This document shows positions 42,320-50,588 of a stretch of DNA of 64,000 nucleotides, piece after piece. Below the pieces are notes generated by a model. That model saw only the letters and a list, made by a program, of their open reading frames with translations. It was not told where the DNA came from and ran no database searches. The stretch covers positions 124,001 to 188,000 of the forward strand of contig DASTOM010000044.1 in assembly GCA_035762545.1 (NCBI GenBank), read 5' to 3'. The DNA comes from JANQRA01 sp035762545. GTDB taxonomy: Bacteria; Actinomycetota; Acidimicrobiia; Spongiisociales; ZC4RG35. A program made the translations under genes and the position numbers. Every line of letters begins with the position of its first letter. Position 1 is the first letter of the stretch.

Positions 42320-43321
42320 TCAACGCCGCCGACGCCATCCCACGAAGAGCCCCGCGATGAAGGAAAGGAGAGCCGAAAGGGGCAACGGGGTGTCTGCCTT
42401 GTCGACCACCCCCGCCACACCGTCATCCCTAGAAGGGGTGGTCGGTGCCACTACCCCTGGGGGCCGTCGGTCCTGGGACAGGTAGATCGCGTAGCCCCGC
42501 GTCACGAGGGCGCCGAACAAGAACACCGCCGAGAAGATGTAGGCGAGCAAGACGATCACGAAGAGCGCCCCGGCGATACCCGCCGCACTGTCGGTTGGAG
42601 AGAGCCTGAAGTAGATGCTCGCCCCATAGGAGGTGATGAGGAAGGCCACGGTGGTGAAGAACGAACCCCACCACAGGGCTCGCCAGCGGACCTTGACCTG
42701 GGTGAGGGACTGGAAGAAGAGCACGAAGACGAACGGCAGCACCACCACCGAGACGAGAGGGGTGAGAAACGTGATGACCCGATGGGCTGGTTGGAAACTG
42801 GCCGGGAATAGGCTCTCGAGAAACTGCCAGATGTTGTTGAGCAGCAGCACCGCGATGACGACCAGGCCGAGTGATAGTGCCCACAGAAACCCGAGTCCAC
42901 GCTTCCTGACCAGGTTGACGATCCCGGTGGTCTGCTCATAAGGGACCCCGAAGATGTCGTTGAGATCGTTCTGGAGCTCGCCGAACAGACTCGAACAGGT
43001 CCACAGCAGCAGGACGAGGCCCACGATTCCAGTGACAGCTCCAGTGCTGGACACGGACAGCACAACGGTATCCACGGCGTCGACGACCTGGGGGCCGGCT
43101 ACGCGGCCAATGGCGTCGAGGATCTCGGTCAGGGCCTCATCACTACCCAGGACCAGCCCGACGATGTATACGGCGATGATCAGCAGTGGGGCGGCGGCGA
43201 ACATGGCTCGATAGGCAACCGCTGCCGACATCCGGTTCACACGATCGGCGCCGTACTGCTTGCCGGCCCACTTGAAGATTGCGTAGGTGTCCCGGCCCGT
43301 GTCCTTCAATCGATCCAACAT
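42320..43321 (-). CDS. YihY/BrkB-family membrane protein
   Basis: A 333-aa protein with about six helices and the family core: AYRAMFAAAPLLIIAVYIVGLVLG, GLVLLLWTCSSLFGELQNDLNDIF, VLPFVFVLFFQSLTQVKVRWRALWWGSFFTTVAFLITSYGASIYF and VLLAYIFSAVFLFGALVTRGYAIYL. BrkB-like proteins are of unclear function; some were linked to serum resistance, others proposed to transport. The ATG at 43321 (MLDRLKD) is preferred over a longer start. It is divergent from the ligase gene by 35 bases. Confidence 0.9.
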   Translation of the reverse strand: MLDRLKDTGRDTYAIFKWAGKQYGADRVNRMSAAVAYRAMFAAAPLLIIAVYIVGLVLGSDEALTEILDAIGRVAGPQVVDAVDTVVLSVSSTGAVTGIVGLVLLLWTCSSLFGELQNDLNDIFGVPYEQTTGIVNLVRKRGLGFLWALSLGLVVIAVLLLNNIWQFLESLFPASFQPAHRVITFLTPLVSVVVLPFVFVLFFQSLTQVKVRWRALWWGSFFTTVAFLITSYGASIYFRLSPTDSAAGIAGALFVIVLLAYIFSAVFLFGALVTRGYAIYLSQDRRPPGVVAPTTPSRDDGVAGVVDKADTPLPLSALLSFIAGLFVGWRRRR

Positions 43322-43356
43322 CAGGGCCCAGGGTATCGACGCATACACTCGAAGCC

Positions 43357-44376
43357 GTGAGCCACCCCTTCGAACCGCCGGTGGAGACGATGGAAGCCAA
43401 GGTCTCGGAGAAGTGGCCCAGAGGCGACTTCGTCTACGAACCGAAATGGGACGGTTTTCGCTCCCTGTCCTGGTCGGCTCCGGAGACCCGAATCGACTCC
43501 CGCAACCAACGTCCGCTTCTCCGCTACTTCCCTGAGCTCGAACCCGCCCTGGACCAGCTCCCAGCCGGCACCGTCGTCGACGGTGAGATCGTGGTCGTCG
43601 TCGACGGTGTCACCGACTTCGACACACTGCAGCAGCGGATCCATCCTGCAGAGTCGAGGATCAATCGCCTCTCGGAGGAGACTCCCGCCGAACTGGTGGC
43701 CTTCGACCTCCTCGCCCACGAGGGAGACGACCTTCGGGGGGCGCCTTTCGGCGAGCGACGGGAGCGGCTCGTAGCTCTCGCCTCGACCTTGGAGTTTCCC
43801 TGGCACCTGACCCCGCAGACGGCCTCGGAGGAGGTCGCCAAAGGCTGGTTTCACGAGTTCGAGCCGGCCGGATGTGACGGGATCATCGCCAAGGATCCCG
43901 GACTCGCCTACCAGCACGGCAAGAGGGCCATGATCAAGATCAAGCACCGTCGCACGATCGACGTCGTGGTCGGAGGGTTTCGGGAGCACAAGGACGGCGG
44001 GATGATCGGCTCGCTACTGCTCGGTCTCTTCAACGAAGATGGCGATTTCCACTTCATCGGGCATTGCTCCGGGTTCCCCAACGCCGACCGGGTGGAGCTC
44101 TACGAACGGTTCATGGAGCTTCGCTCCGACGAGAGTTTCGATGCCGAGGCGAGGGCGCCGGGCGGGCCGAGCCGATGGTCGGCAGGGAAGGACAGCGACT
44201 GGACGCCGGTCCGACCCGGGGTGGTCGTGGAGGTGAGCTACGACCAGTTGGAGGGTGACAGGTTCCGTCACGCCTCCCGGTTTCATCGCTGGCGACCGGA
44301 CAAGGATGCCGCCGACTGCACGATGGACCAGTTGGAGCGTCCCGAAGGGGCCAGCTTCCGGGATGTGACCAAATAG
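43357..44376 (+). CDS. ATP-dependent DNA ligase (LigC-like)
   Basis: A 339-aa compact ligase that seals nicks with ATP. The adenylation site is YEPKWDGFRSL (motif I, Lys about residue 32), followed by motif III (VVDGEIVVV), FDLLAHEGDD (IIIa), DGIIAKDP (IV) and MIKIKHRRTIDVVVGG (V), then a small OB-fold end (YDQLEGDRFRHASRFHRWRPDK). It resembles mycobacterial LigC, without the N-terminal DNA-binding domain of LigB. The GTG at 43357 starts the family sequence. Together with the polymerase-domain gene at 48529 it suggests a non-replicative repair role. Confidence 0.92.
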   Translation: MSHPFEPPVETMEAKVSEKWPRGDFVYEPKWDGFRSLSWSAPETRIDSRNQRPLLRYFPELEPALDQLPAGTVVDGEIVVVVDGVTDFDTLQQRIHPAESRINRLSEETPAELVAFDLLAHEGDDLRGAPFGERRERLVALASTLEFPWHLTPQTASEEVAKGWFHEFEPAGCDGIIAKDPGLAYQHGKRAMIKIKHRRTIDVVVGGFREHKDGGMIGSLLLGLFNEDGDFHFIGHCSGFPNADRVELYERFMELRSDESFDAEARAPGGPSRWSAGKDSDWTPVRPGVVVEVSYDQLEGDRFRHASRFHRWRPDKDAADCTMDQLERPEGASFRDVTK

Positions 44377-44436
44377 GGACGAGTCCGGGTCATCCCTGAT
44401 TTCTCACCTGTCCTGGCCATGCCAGACTGACCACGA

Positions 44437-45351
44437 ATGGGTCAGGACAACATCGTCGAAGTCAAAGGGCTGACCCACGACTACGGAGAAGTCGTCGCTC
44501 TGCGCAACCTCGACCTGGCGATCCCTCCGGGCATCACGGGGTTGGTGGGTGCCAACGGAGCCGGCAAGACGACGATGCTCCGACTCCTCCTCGGGTTGCT
44601 TCACCCCACCAGCGGATCGGTCGACGTCATGGGTCACGATCCGGAGGTCGAGCCGCTCGCCGTTCGGGCGGTGATGGGCTACATGCCGGAGGGCCAATGC
44701 CTTCCCAAAGACCAGACAGCCGCCGACTTCGTCGCCTATGCGGCCCAACTGGCCGGGATCCCGCGGAGGGAGGCACGACGCAGGTCTTCAGAGACCCTCT
44801 TCCTGGTGGGCTTGGAGGAGGAGAGGTTCCGCTATCTCGGAGACTTCTCGACCGGCATGCAGCAGCGGGTGAAACTGGCCCAAGCGATCGTCCACGACCC
44901 GGATCTACTGCTGCTCGACGAACCCGCGAGTGGCTTGGATCCGGCGGGGAGAGCACAGATGCTCCAGCTGATCAGACGTCTCGGCGAGTTCGACATCAAC
45001 GTCATCGTCAGCTCGCACGTCCTCACCGACATCGAGGAGACCTGCTCTTGGGTTGTGATGCTCGATGCCGGCGACCTACTCCGCTCGGGCCCTCTCGAGA
45101 CCTTTGAGAAGCACGGAACGGTTCAAGTCGAGATTCTCGGTGACGCGGCCGCAGTCGCCCAGCGTCTGACCAACCGAGGCCTTGCCGTCATGCTCCAAGA
45201 TCAGCGAATGACCGTCGGACCCGGCGACGAGACCATCGAACGGGCGATAGTCGAAGAGGCCGCTGCCAGCGAGGCCGGCCTGATCCGCATGGTCAGAGGC
45301 TCGGCGTCCCTCGAAGACCTCTTCCTCCATCCGGGGTCGACAGAGACATGA
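44437..45351 (+). CDS. ABC transporter ATPase 1 of four-gene operon
   Basis: A 304-aa ATPase: Walker A GANGAGKTT (about 39-47), signature FSTGMQQRVKLAQA, Walker B LLLLDEPASGLD and SSHVLTDIEET with the His switch. The signature (STGMQ for SGGQ) is a common variant. The C-terminal extension matches those of YxlF/NatA-like exporter ATPases. Its stop region overlaps the first permease by four bases. Likely partner of the permease at 45348. Confidence 0.93.
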   Translation: MGQDNIVEVKGLTHDYGEVVALRNLDLAIPPGITGLVGANGAGKTTMLRLLLGLLHPTSGSVDVMGHDPEVEPLAVRAVMGYMPEGQCLPKDQTAADFVAYAAQLAGIPRREARRRSSETLFLVGLEEERFRYLGDFSTGMQQRVKLAQAIVHDPDLLLLDEPASGLDPAGRAQMLQLIRRLGEFDINVIVSSHVLTDIEETCSWVVMLDAGDLLRSGPLETFEKHGTVQVEILGDAAAVAQRLTNRGLAVMLQDQRMTVGPGDETIERAIVEEAAASEAGLIRMVRGSASLEDLFLHPGSTET

Positions 45352-46229
45352 CGGATCAGATCATCTACGACCGCGGTTATCGCACCTACGACGGCCCTCG
45401 AACCGGAACCTCTGGGGCCAGGAGAGCCGTGTTCGTCGATGGGATCAGACGAGTCCTCGCCCTCGGCCGCAAGGCGCGCCTGAAGGTATTCCCCTGGGCT
45501 CTGATCACGATCGCGGTCGTGGCCGCCGCCGTGTTCATCGGAATCCACTGGAGCATCGGCAACATCGACGAGAGCCTCCGGGAGGGCATCCCCACCTACG
45601 GTGGGCTCTTCGACTTCTACTCGGCGATCGCCCTTCTATTCATCGCACTCGCCGGGCCGCAGTTGCTGGTGCCGGACCGGACATCGGGTGCGTTGTCGGT
45701 GTACTTCTCCCGCCCGCTCACAGTCGACGGCTATCTCGCAGCGAAGGTCGGAGCCTTCGCCACGGTCGTCGGAGCGATCTACATCGTCCCTCAACTAGTG
45801 CTTCACATCGGACTGGGTCTGATCGCCGACCAGGGCTTTCTCCCCTACATGACCGAAAACCTCGACGTGCTGTGGAAGGTGCCGGTGACCACGTTGTCCT
45901 TCCTCGCCCTCCACGGTTCGATCGTCTTCATCCTCTCCGCGATCATCGACCGGACGGGGATCGCAGCCGCCGCCTTCCTGGGGCTGATTATCGCCGGGAG
46001 CGGGATCGCAGCGGCTGTAGCCGAAGCAGGTTTCAGCGGAGCTCGCTGGGTGGCCCTCCTCTCCATCGACCAGCACCCCCGGATCATCCGCGATTACCTG
46101 TTCGAGAACACGGTCACCTACCCGGCAGAAGCGGCTGGGTTCGAGGTCTGGGCTTCTGTGGTGCTGATCGGGGTGCTCACGGTGGTCGCGGTGTTCTTCG
46201 TGAGGGCTCGCTACCGGAGACTGGCATGA
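45348..46229 (+). CDS. ABC-2 permease 1 of four-gene operon
   Basis: A 293-aa membrane protein with about six helices. A cytoplasmic N-terminal segment (YDRGYRTYDGPRTGTSGARRAVFVDGIRRVLALGRKAR) precedes the first helix; YTXYDG-type starts occur in this permease group. No ATPase motif. It is coupled at both ends to ATPase genes, so it may be shared by them or pair only with the first. Confidence 0.88.
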   Translation: MTDQIIYDRGYRTYDGPRTGTSGARRAVFVDGIRRVLALGRKARLKVFPWALITIAVVAAAVFIGIHWSIGNIDESLREGIPTYGGLFDFYSAIALLFIALAGPQLLVPDRTSGALSVYFSRPLTVDGYLAAKVGAFATVVGAIYIVPQLVLHIGLGLIADQGFLPYMTENLDVLWKVPVTTLSFLALHGSIVFILSAIIDRTGIAAAAFLGLIIAGSGIAAAVAEAGFSGARWVALLSIDQHPRIIRDYLFENTVTYPAEAAGFEVWASVVLIGVLTVVAVFFVRARYRRLA

Positions 46230-47143
46230 GCAACACCATCGTCGTCGACGAGCTCTCCAAGTGGTTCGGTCCCAAGGTGGCGGTCAGCGAAGTCACCATC
46301 TCGTTCCGTCCCGGGGTCACGGGGCTGCTGGGCCCGAACGGTGCGGGCAAGACCACTCTCATGCGGGTCATCGCCGGACTGCAGAAGCCGTCCCAGGGGT
46401 CGGTGACCGTGCTCGACCAGGACCCGCGGCGGGAGCCGTCGGTATACGCCCGAATCGCGCTCGTCCCTGAGGACGAGGCCATCTACGACAGGATGAGCGC
46501 TCGGAGATTCATCGAGTTGGCCGCGAAGCTCGCCAAGATCGACGACCCGGCCGGACGTGCCCGGCGTTGTCTCGAGACCGTCGGGCTCACCGACTCGGCC
46601 GACCGCAACCTCGGAGGATTCTCCAAGGGGATGCGTCAGCGCGCCAAGGTCGCCGCGGCGCTGGTCTCCGAACCCGAGGTGCTCCTGCTCGACGAGCCAT
46701 TGAACGGCGCTGATCCCGTGCAACGGGCCCACTTGATATCTCTGTTCAAAGAGCTCGGTGCCTCGGGGCGCACAGTGCTGGTCTCCTCCCATGTGCTGGC
46801 CGAGGTGGAGCGTATGACCGACCGTGTCATCGCCATGGTCGACGGACGGCTTGCCGCGGTCGGCAGCGTGGCCGACATCCGTGCCGCGATGACCGACCGG
46901 CCCCGACTCGTCTACATCGAATCGAATGACAACCGAGCCCTGGCCAGCGCGCTCATGACCACCGGCGGTGTGATCGGCGTGCACATCGAGAGCAGTCGGC
47001 TCAGGGTCGAGGCTTCGGATGCCGGTGACCTGGCGACCCGGCTGCCCGGCATCGCGGTGGCGGCGGGTATCTCGCTGACCCGGGTAGAGCCCGCCGACGA
47101 GTCCCTGGAGTCGGTGTTTCGCTATCTCGTCGGGGAATCCTGA
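46226..47143 (+). CDS. ABC transporter ATPase 2 of four-gene operon
   Basis: A 305-aa ATPase: Walker A GPNGAGKTT (about 38-46), signature FSKGMRQRAKVAAA, Walker B VLLLDEPLNGAD and SSHVLAEVERM. The D-loop reads NGAD instead of SGLD. The start ATG at 46226 overlaps the permease stop by four bases, and its stop overlaps the next permease by one. It is clearly related to ATPase 1 (same operon), probably by duplication. Confidence 0.92.
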   Translation: MSNTIVVDELSKWFGPKVAVSEVTISFRPGVTGLLGPNGAGKTTLMRVIAGLQKPSQGSVTVLDQDPRREPSVYARIALVPEDEAIYDRMSARRFIELAAKLAKIDDPAGRARRCLETVGLTDSADRNLGGFSKGMRQRAKVAAALVSEPEVLLLDEPLNGADPVQRAHLISLFKELGASGRTVLVSSHVLAEVERMTDRVIAMVDGRLAAVGSVADIRAAMTDRPRLVYIESNDNRALASALMTTGGVIGVHIESSRLRVEASDAGDLATRLPGIAVAAGISLTRVEPADESLESVFRYLVGES

Positions 47144-47874
47144 TGACCCTGACCATCCACCTCTACCGCCGCGTCATGCGGCGGGGCCGATTGCTGGCGT
47201 TGCTCGCCCTCTCGTCCGTCCCCGCACTCGCCTTCTGGTTGATCTCCTACGACTCGGATGCAGCGGAGGCGGCAGTCCTCTACTCGGACATCATCGCCAC
47301 CATCGGCTTCTCCTTTGCGATTGCGGTACTCATCCTCACCGTCGCCGTCCTCCGGGAGGAGAGGGATTCGGGCACCCTCCCCTACATCTACATGAGGCCG
47401 ATGAGACGATCCACCATGGCGGCTTCCTCGATCGCGGCCGGAATATTGGCTGCTCTCACCCTCGCCCTCGGCGGCTGGGCGATGTCCCTGCTCTCAGTCC
47501 TGGCGGTGGGCGCGCCTGCATCGATAGCCCTCCCGGGTCTGGCGCAGTTCGCAGCAGCCGGCATCGGTTATGCAGCGGTGTTCGTCCCTCTGGGATACCT
47601 GGTTCCCCGTTCCATCCTGGTCGGCCTGGGCTACATCGTGGTTGTGGAGACCATCCTCGCCAATGTGGTGACCGGTCTGGCCCAGCTATCGATCTGGCGT
47701 ATCGCCCTGTCGATCTATGCCGACATCGCCACCGACTTCACCGCCCCGGATGCGATCGCGGTGCTCGGATCGGTGACTCCGGGCGTTGGAGGCGGCATCG
47801 CCAAGCTGGCTGTCGTGCTCGGTATCGGGTTCGGGGTCCTCACCTGGGCGTTGCAACGCAGGGACGCTCTCTAG
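47143..47874 (+). CDS. ABC-2 permease 2 of four-gene operon
   Basis: A 243-aa permease with about six helices (FAIAVLILTVAVLREERDSGTLPYIYMRPMRRSTMAAS is a typical ABC-2 coupling region). It is the last gene of the ATPase-permease-ATPase-permease run. Its 3' end overlaps the convergent DUF2306 gene by four bases. The operon may export a peptide, lipid or drug, or act in resistance; the substrate is unknown. Confidence 0.88.
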   Translation: MTLTIHLYRRVMRRGRLLALLALSSVPALAFWLISYDSDAAEAAVLYSDIIATIGFSFAIAVLILTVAVLREERDSGTLPYIYMRPMRRSTMAASSIAAGILAALTLALGGWAMSLLSVLAVGAPASIALPGLAQFAAAGIGYAAVFVPLGYLVPRSILVGLGYIVVVETILANVVTGLAQLSIWRIALSIYADIATDFTAPDAIAVLGSVTPGVGGGIAKLAVVLGIGFGVLTWALQRRDAL

Positions 47875-48542
47875 AGAGAAATCTCGGTCGAACTCGACGG
47901 CGGATTGGGCCTGATCCTCAACCAGATCTCGCCCAGAGCCGCCATCAGCACGAAAGCGATCCAGAAGGCGGCACCGAACGACTCCTCGATGCCGATCCCG
48001 AGGGCCTCACCCACGCCGATCACGACACGGATCATCCCAACCGCCACCCCAACCGCGAAGGCGCGGATCATCCATCGGCGATGGTCCCGCTCTCGTCCGC
48101 CCCGAATCGCCCGATAGGCAAACGAAAGCGCGGCGAGGAAGTAGACGCCGAAGACGAGGGACGCAGAGGTCTCGGCAAATCCACCAAAGGGCATGACCAC
48201 ACCGACGACCAGAGCCATCATCCCGGTCAGGGCGCCGGCCACGAGGAGGACTCGTCCGATCGATCGGTGCCTGGCGAGGTTGGCTTGGCGGAACCGTCTG
48301 GAGAGCTGGAACGGGGCACCGAGCAGATAGACGGCCCCCGGCACGATGTGGAGGTAGGCGATCACCGGGTTCTCGGCGTAGCGGCGATCGAACTCACCTT
48401 CGGCAGGCATCGTGCCCTCACTGAGGTTGGCCACATCACTGGACACCCTGATCACGATGAAGACCACGACGACGATGACGAGTAACCAGGTGAAGGTCCA
48501 TGCGGCGATGGTGAGAGCCCGGCTGCTCTCAGTACTCGTCAT
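47871..48542 (-). CDS. DUF2306-family membrane protein
   Basis: A 223-aa membrane protein of the DUF2306 type: seven or so helices with HIVPGAVYLLGAPFQLSRRFRQANLARHRSIGRVLLVAGALTG, the family-diagnostic H-R-x-x-G-R element, and RDHRRWMIRAFAVGVAVGMIRV. The pattern resembles cytochrome b561-like or ferric-reductase relatives, with a His in each half. The ATG at 48542 overlaps the end of the polymerase gene by 14 bases; the two may share a transcript. Confidence 0.85.
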   Translation of the reverse strand: MTSTESSRALTIAAWTFTWLLVIVVVVFIVIRVSSDVANLSEGTMPAEGEFDRRYAENPVIAYLHIVPGAVYLLGAPFQLSRRFRQANLARHRSIGRVLLVAGALTGMMALVVGVVMPFGGFAETSASLVFGVYFLAALSFAYRAIRGGRERDHRRWMIRAFAVGVAVGMIRVVIGVGEALGIGIEESFGAAFWIAFVLMAALGEIWLRIRPNPPSSSTEISL

Positions 48543-49530
48543 CGGCACGCCGTTGCTTGGAGGGCTGCACCCGCGGCGGCTCACCCGGCATCTTGGGATA
48601 GTGCGGGGGCCACGGGGCGTCGCCGATCCCGTTCTCCTCGTCACGGGCGACCCACTCCATCAGGGTGTCGATTCGACCGGCTGCTTCGTCGATTCCGGCA
48701 GTCAGGTCGCCAACAGCTTCCCACCGGTCGGCGAACGAGCCCAGCGGGAAGTCCTCGATCTCGACGTCGCTCAACTCTTCCCACGTGATCGGGGCCGAGA
48801 CATACCCGGTGGGTCGGACCCCGTAAGCCGAGGACACCGTCTTGTCACGTGCGTTCTGGTTGTAGTCGACGAAGACACCGTGACGCTCCTCCTTCCACCA
48901 GCTGGTCGTCACCAGGCCGTCCATCCGCCGCTCCAGCTCTCTGGCAAAGGCGAGGACGGCTCGTCGAGTTTGGAAGAAGTCCCAAAGCGGCTCGATGCGC
49001 ACGTATACGTGGATCCCGCGGCTGCCTGACGTCTTGGGCCAGCCGACGAGCCCGATCTCCTCGAGAAGATCCCTGGCCCCTGCCGCTGCCTCTCTCACAT
49101 TGTCGAATCCGATCCCGGGTGTCGGGTCGAAATCGAATCGAAGCTCGTCGGGGTGATCGATGTCATCAGACCTGACCGGCCAGGGGTGGAAGTCCAGGCA
49201 GCCAAGCTGGACGAGTCGAATAACGTCCGCCTCGCTGACGGGCACATTCATCCGACCCGGGCGCTGGGAAGGGAATCGGATCTGGACGGTCTGGAACGGA
49301 GTGTTCTTGGCGGCCCGTTTGTGATAGATCGGGTCGACCGTGACATCCTGCATGTAGCGCTTGAGCATCGTCGGCCGCCGCGAGATGCCACGAGCCGCCC
49401 CTTCGGAGACCAAGACGAAGTGGTTGACGACATCCAGCTTCGTCCATCCTCGATCCGGGAAGACCACCCGGTCCGGGCTGGAGATCCTGATCTCCTCCCC
49501 GGCGACGACGACCGTCGTGTGGTCAGGCAT
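48529..49530 (-). CDS. LigD-type polymerase/primase (PolDom)
   Basis: A 333-aa stand-alone polymerase domain of the archaeo-eukaryotic primase superfamily, as found in LigD, which fills gaps and adds ribonucleotides at broken ends. Motifs: SPDRVVFPDRGWTKLDVVNHF at the start, ELRFDFDPTPG with the two catalytic Asp, KTSGSRGIHVYV (Ser/His motif II) and VFVDYNQNARDKTVSSAYGVRP (motif III Asp). No Ku gene and no nuclease or ligase domain is attached; an ATP ligase lies five genes away. The ATG at 49530 begins the family sequence. Confidence 0.93.
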   Translation of the reverse strand: MPDHTTVVVAGEEIRISSPDRVVFPDRGWTKLDVVNHFVLVSEGAARGISRRPTMLKRYMQDVTVDPIYHKRAAKNTPFQTVQIRFPSQRPGRMNVPVSEADVIRLVQLGCLDFHPWPVRSDDIDHPDELRFDFDPTPGIGFDNVREAAAGARDLLEEIGLVGWPKTSGSRGIHVYVRIEPLWDFFQTRRAVLAFARELERRMDGLVTTSWWKEERHGVFVDYNQNARDKTVSSAYGVRPTGYVSAPITWEELSDVEIEDFPLGSFADRWEAVGDLTAGIDEAAGRIDTLMEWVARDEENGIGDAPWPPHYPKMPGEPPRVQPSKQRRADDEY

Positions 49531-49578
49531 GGGTGCGTATCGTGACGCGGTTCATTCGACCGAGAGACTAGGTATCGC

Positions 49579-50058
49579 GTGACAGAGCAATTCGACACAC
49601 CGAGCGACGAAGACCTCGCTCGCTGGGAGCGGGCTCTCGCTCCCCGTGCGTTCAACCGAACCTGGGAGCTCCTGGACGCCGAAGAGTTGAGTCGCGAGCA
49701 GGAGGAGGAGATGCTCGCCGCCAGTTTCGCCCAGCGCTACCTCTGGTATCTGGTCGGTGACGCCCGCAACCGGGCGATCGCCGACTGGCAGGTCTCCCGG
49801 GTGGCTGCCGTGCTGGGATACGCAGAGTTGGCGCGAAGGTTCGGGGAGCGATCCCTCGAAGTGTCGGTCGAGAACGCCCTCGACCCGTTCGTGACCGGCT
49901 TCGCCCATGAGGCAATCGCCCGCGCCGCCGCCGACGTGGACGACGTCGAGACCTTCACCGAGCACATCGCTGCGGCGAGGGCACTCCTGGCCGAGATCGA
50001 AGACGACGACGAAAGGGATCTGCTGACTGTGGATCTCGCCGAGATGAGCGAGGAGTGA
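49579..50058 (+). CDS. Conserved hypothetical protein (helical)
   Basis: A 159-aa all-helical acidic protein (EDLARWERALAPRAFNRTWELLDAEELSREQEEEMLAASFAQRYLWYLVGD, YAELARRFGERSLEVSVENALDPFVTGFAHEAIARAAAD) with paired-helix repeats reminiscent of a tetratricopeptide arrangement. No family assigned. The start is GTG at 49579. The stop overlaps the next GTG start by four bases, coupling it to a GNAT acetyltransferase gene. Confidence 0.75.
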   Translation: MTEQFDTPSDEDLARWERALAPRAFNRTWELLDAEELSREQEEEMLAASFAQRYLWYLVGDARNRAIADWQVSRVAAVLGYAELARRFGERSLEVSVENALDPFVTGFAHEAIARAAADVDDVETFTEHIAAARALLAEIEDDDERDLLTVDLAEMSEE

Positions 50059-50588
50059 GCGCCTCTGCCGAGGTTGTGCCCATGGCGGAGGTTCCGGCCG
50101 ACCAGCTCGGGGAGCTCGCTTCGCTCAAGTCTCTCGTGTATCCGGATCCACCGGAGAGCTATCCGGAATCGGCGCGGGAGTGGTCACCACCCCAGTGGGG
50201 CGTGTTCGTTCGAGACGGCCCCACCCTTGTGTCGTACACCGGAGTCGTGATCCGAGAGGTGGCTCTTGACGGCAGAGAAGTGCTTGTAGGCGGTATCGGC
50301 GGGGTTGCCACCCATCCCGATCACCGGGGTCGGGGTTACGCACCGTTGGGGATGAGTCGCGCCCTCGACTTCATGGTCAGCCGAGGGGTTGTGTTCGCTC
50401 TACTCGTCTGCCACCAGGAGTTGGTGTCTTACTACGAGTCTCTCGGGTGGAAGCCGTTCGGCGGCATCACCATCAACACCCAGCACGGTCGATTAGAGGT
50501 CTTCGACTTCAACGAGGTGATGGTGGGAGACGTCACAGGCGCCGCACCGGCGCTGGGCACCATCGATCTGCTCGGGCCCGCCTGGTAG
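50055..50588 (+). CDS. GNAT-family acetyltransferase
   Basis: A 177-aa GNAT protein: acetyl-CoA-binding motif GGIGGVATHPDHRGRGYAPLGMSRALDFM (Q/RxxGxG/A), then VFALLVCHQELVSYYESLGWKPFGG with the Tyr of the fold. It resembles the aminoglycoside 2'-N-acetyltransferase/Eis-like shape in length but is a general GNAT. The GTG start overlaps the preceding gene, so the two are coupled; the substrate is unknown. Confidence 0.86.
   Translation: MSASAEVVPMAEVPADQLGELASLKSLVYPDPPESYPESAREWSPPQWGVFVRDGPTLVSYTGVVIREVALDGREVLVGGIGGVATHPDHRGRGYAPLGMSRALDFMVSRGVVFALLVCHQELVSYYESLGWKPFGGITINTQHGRLEVFDFNEVMVGDVTGAAPALGTIDLLGPAW

Noticed and set aside
44375..44397. Terminator after the DNA ligase gene (AGGGA/TCCCT)
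   Set aside because: A five-base stem with a bulge overlapping the stop codon is too weak to call.
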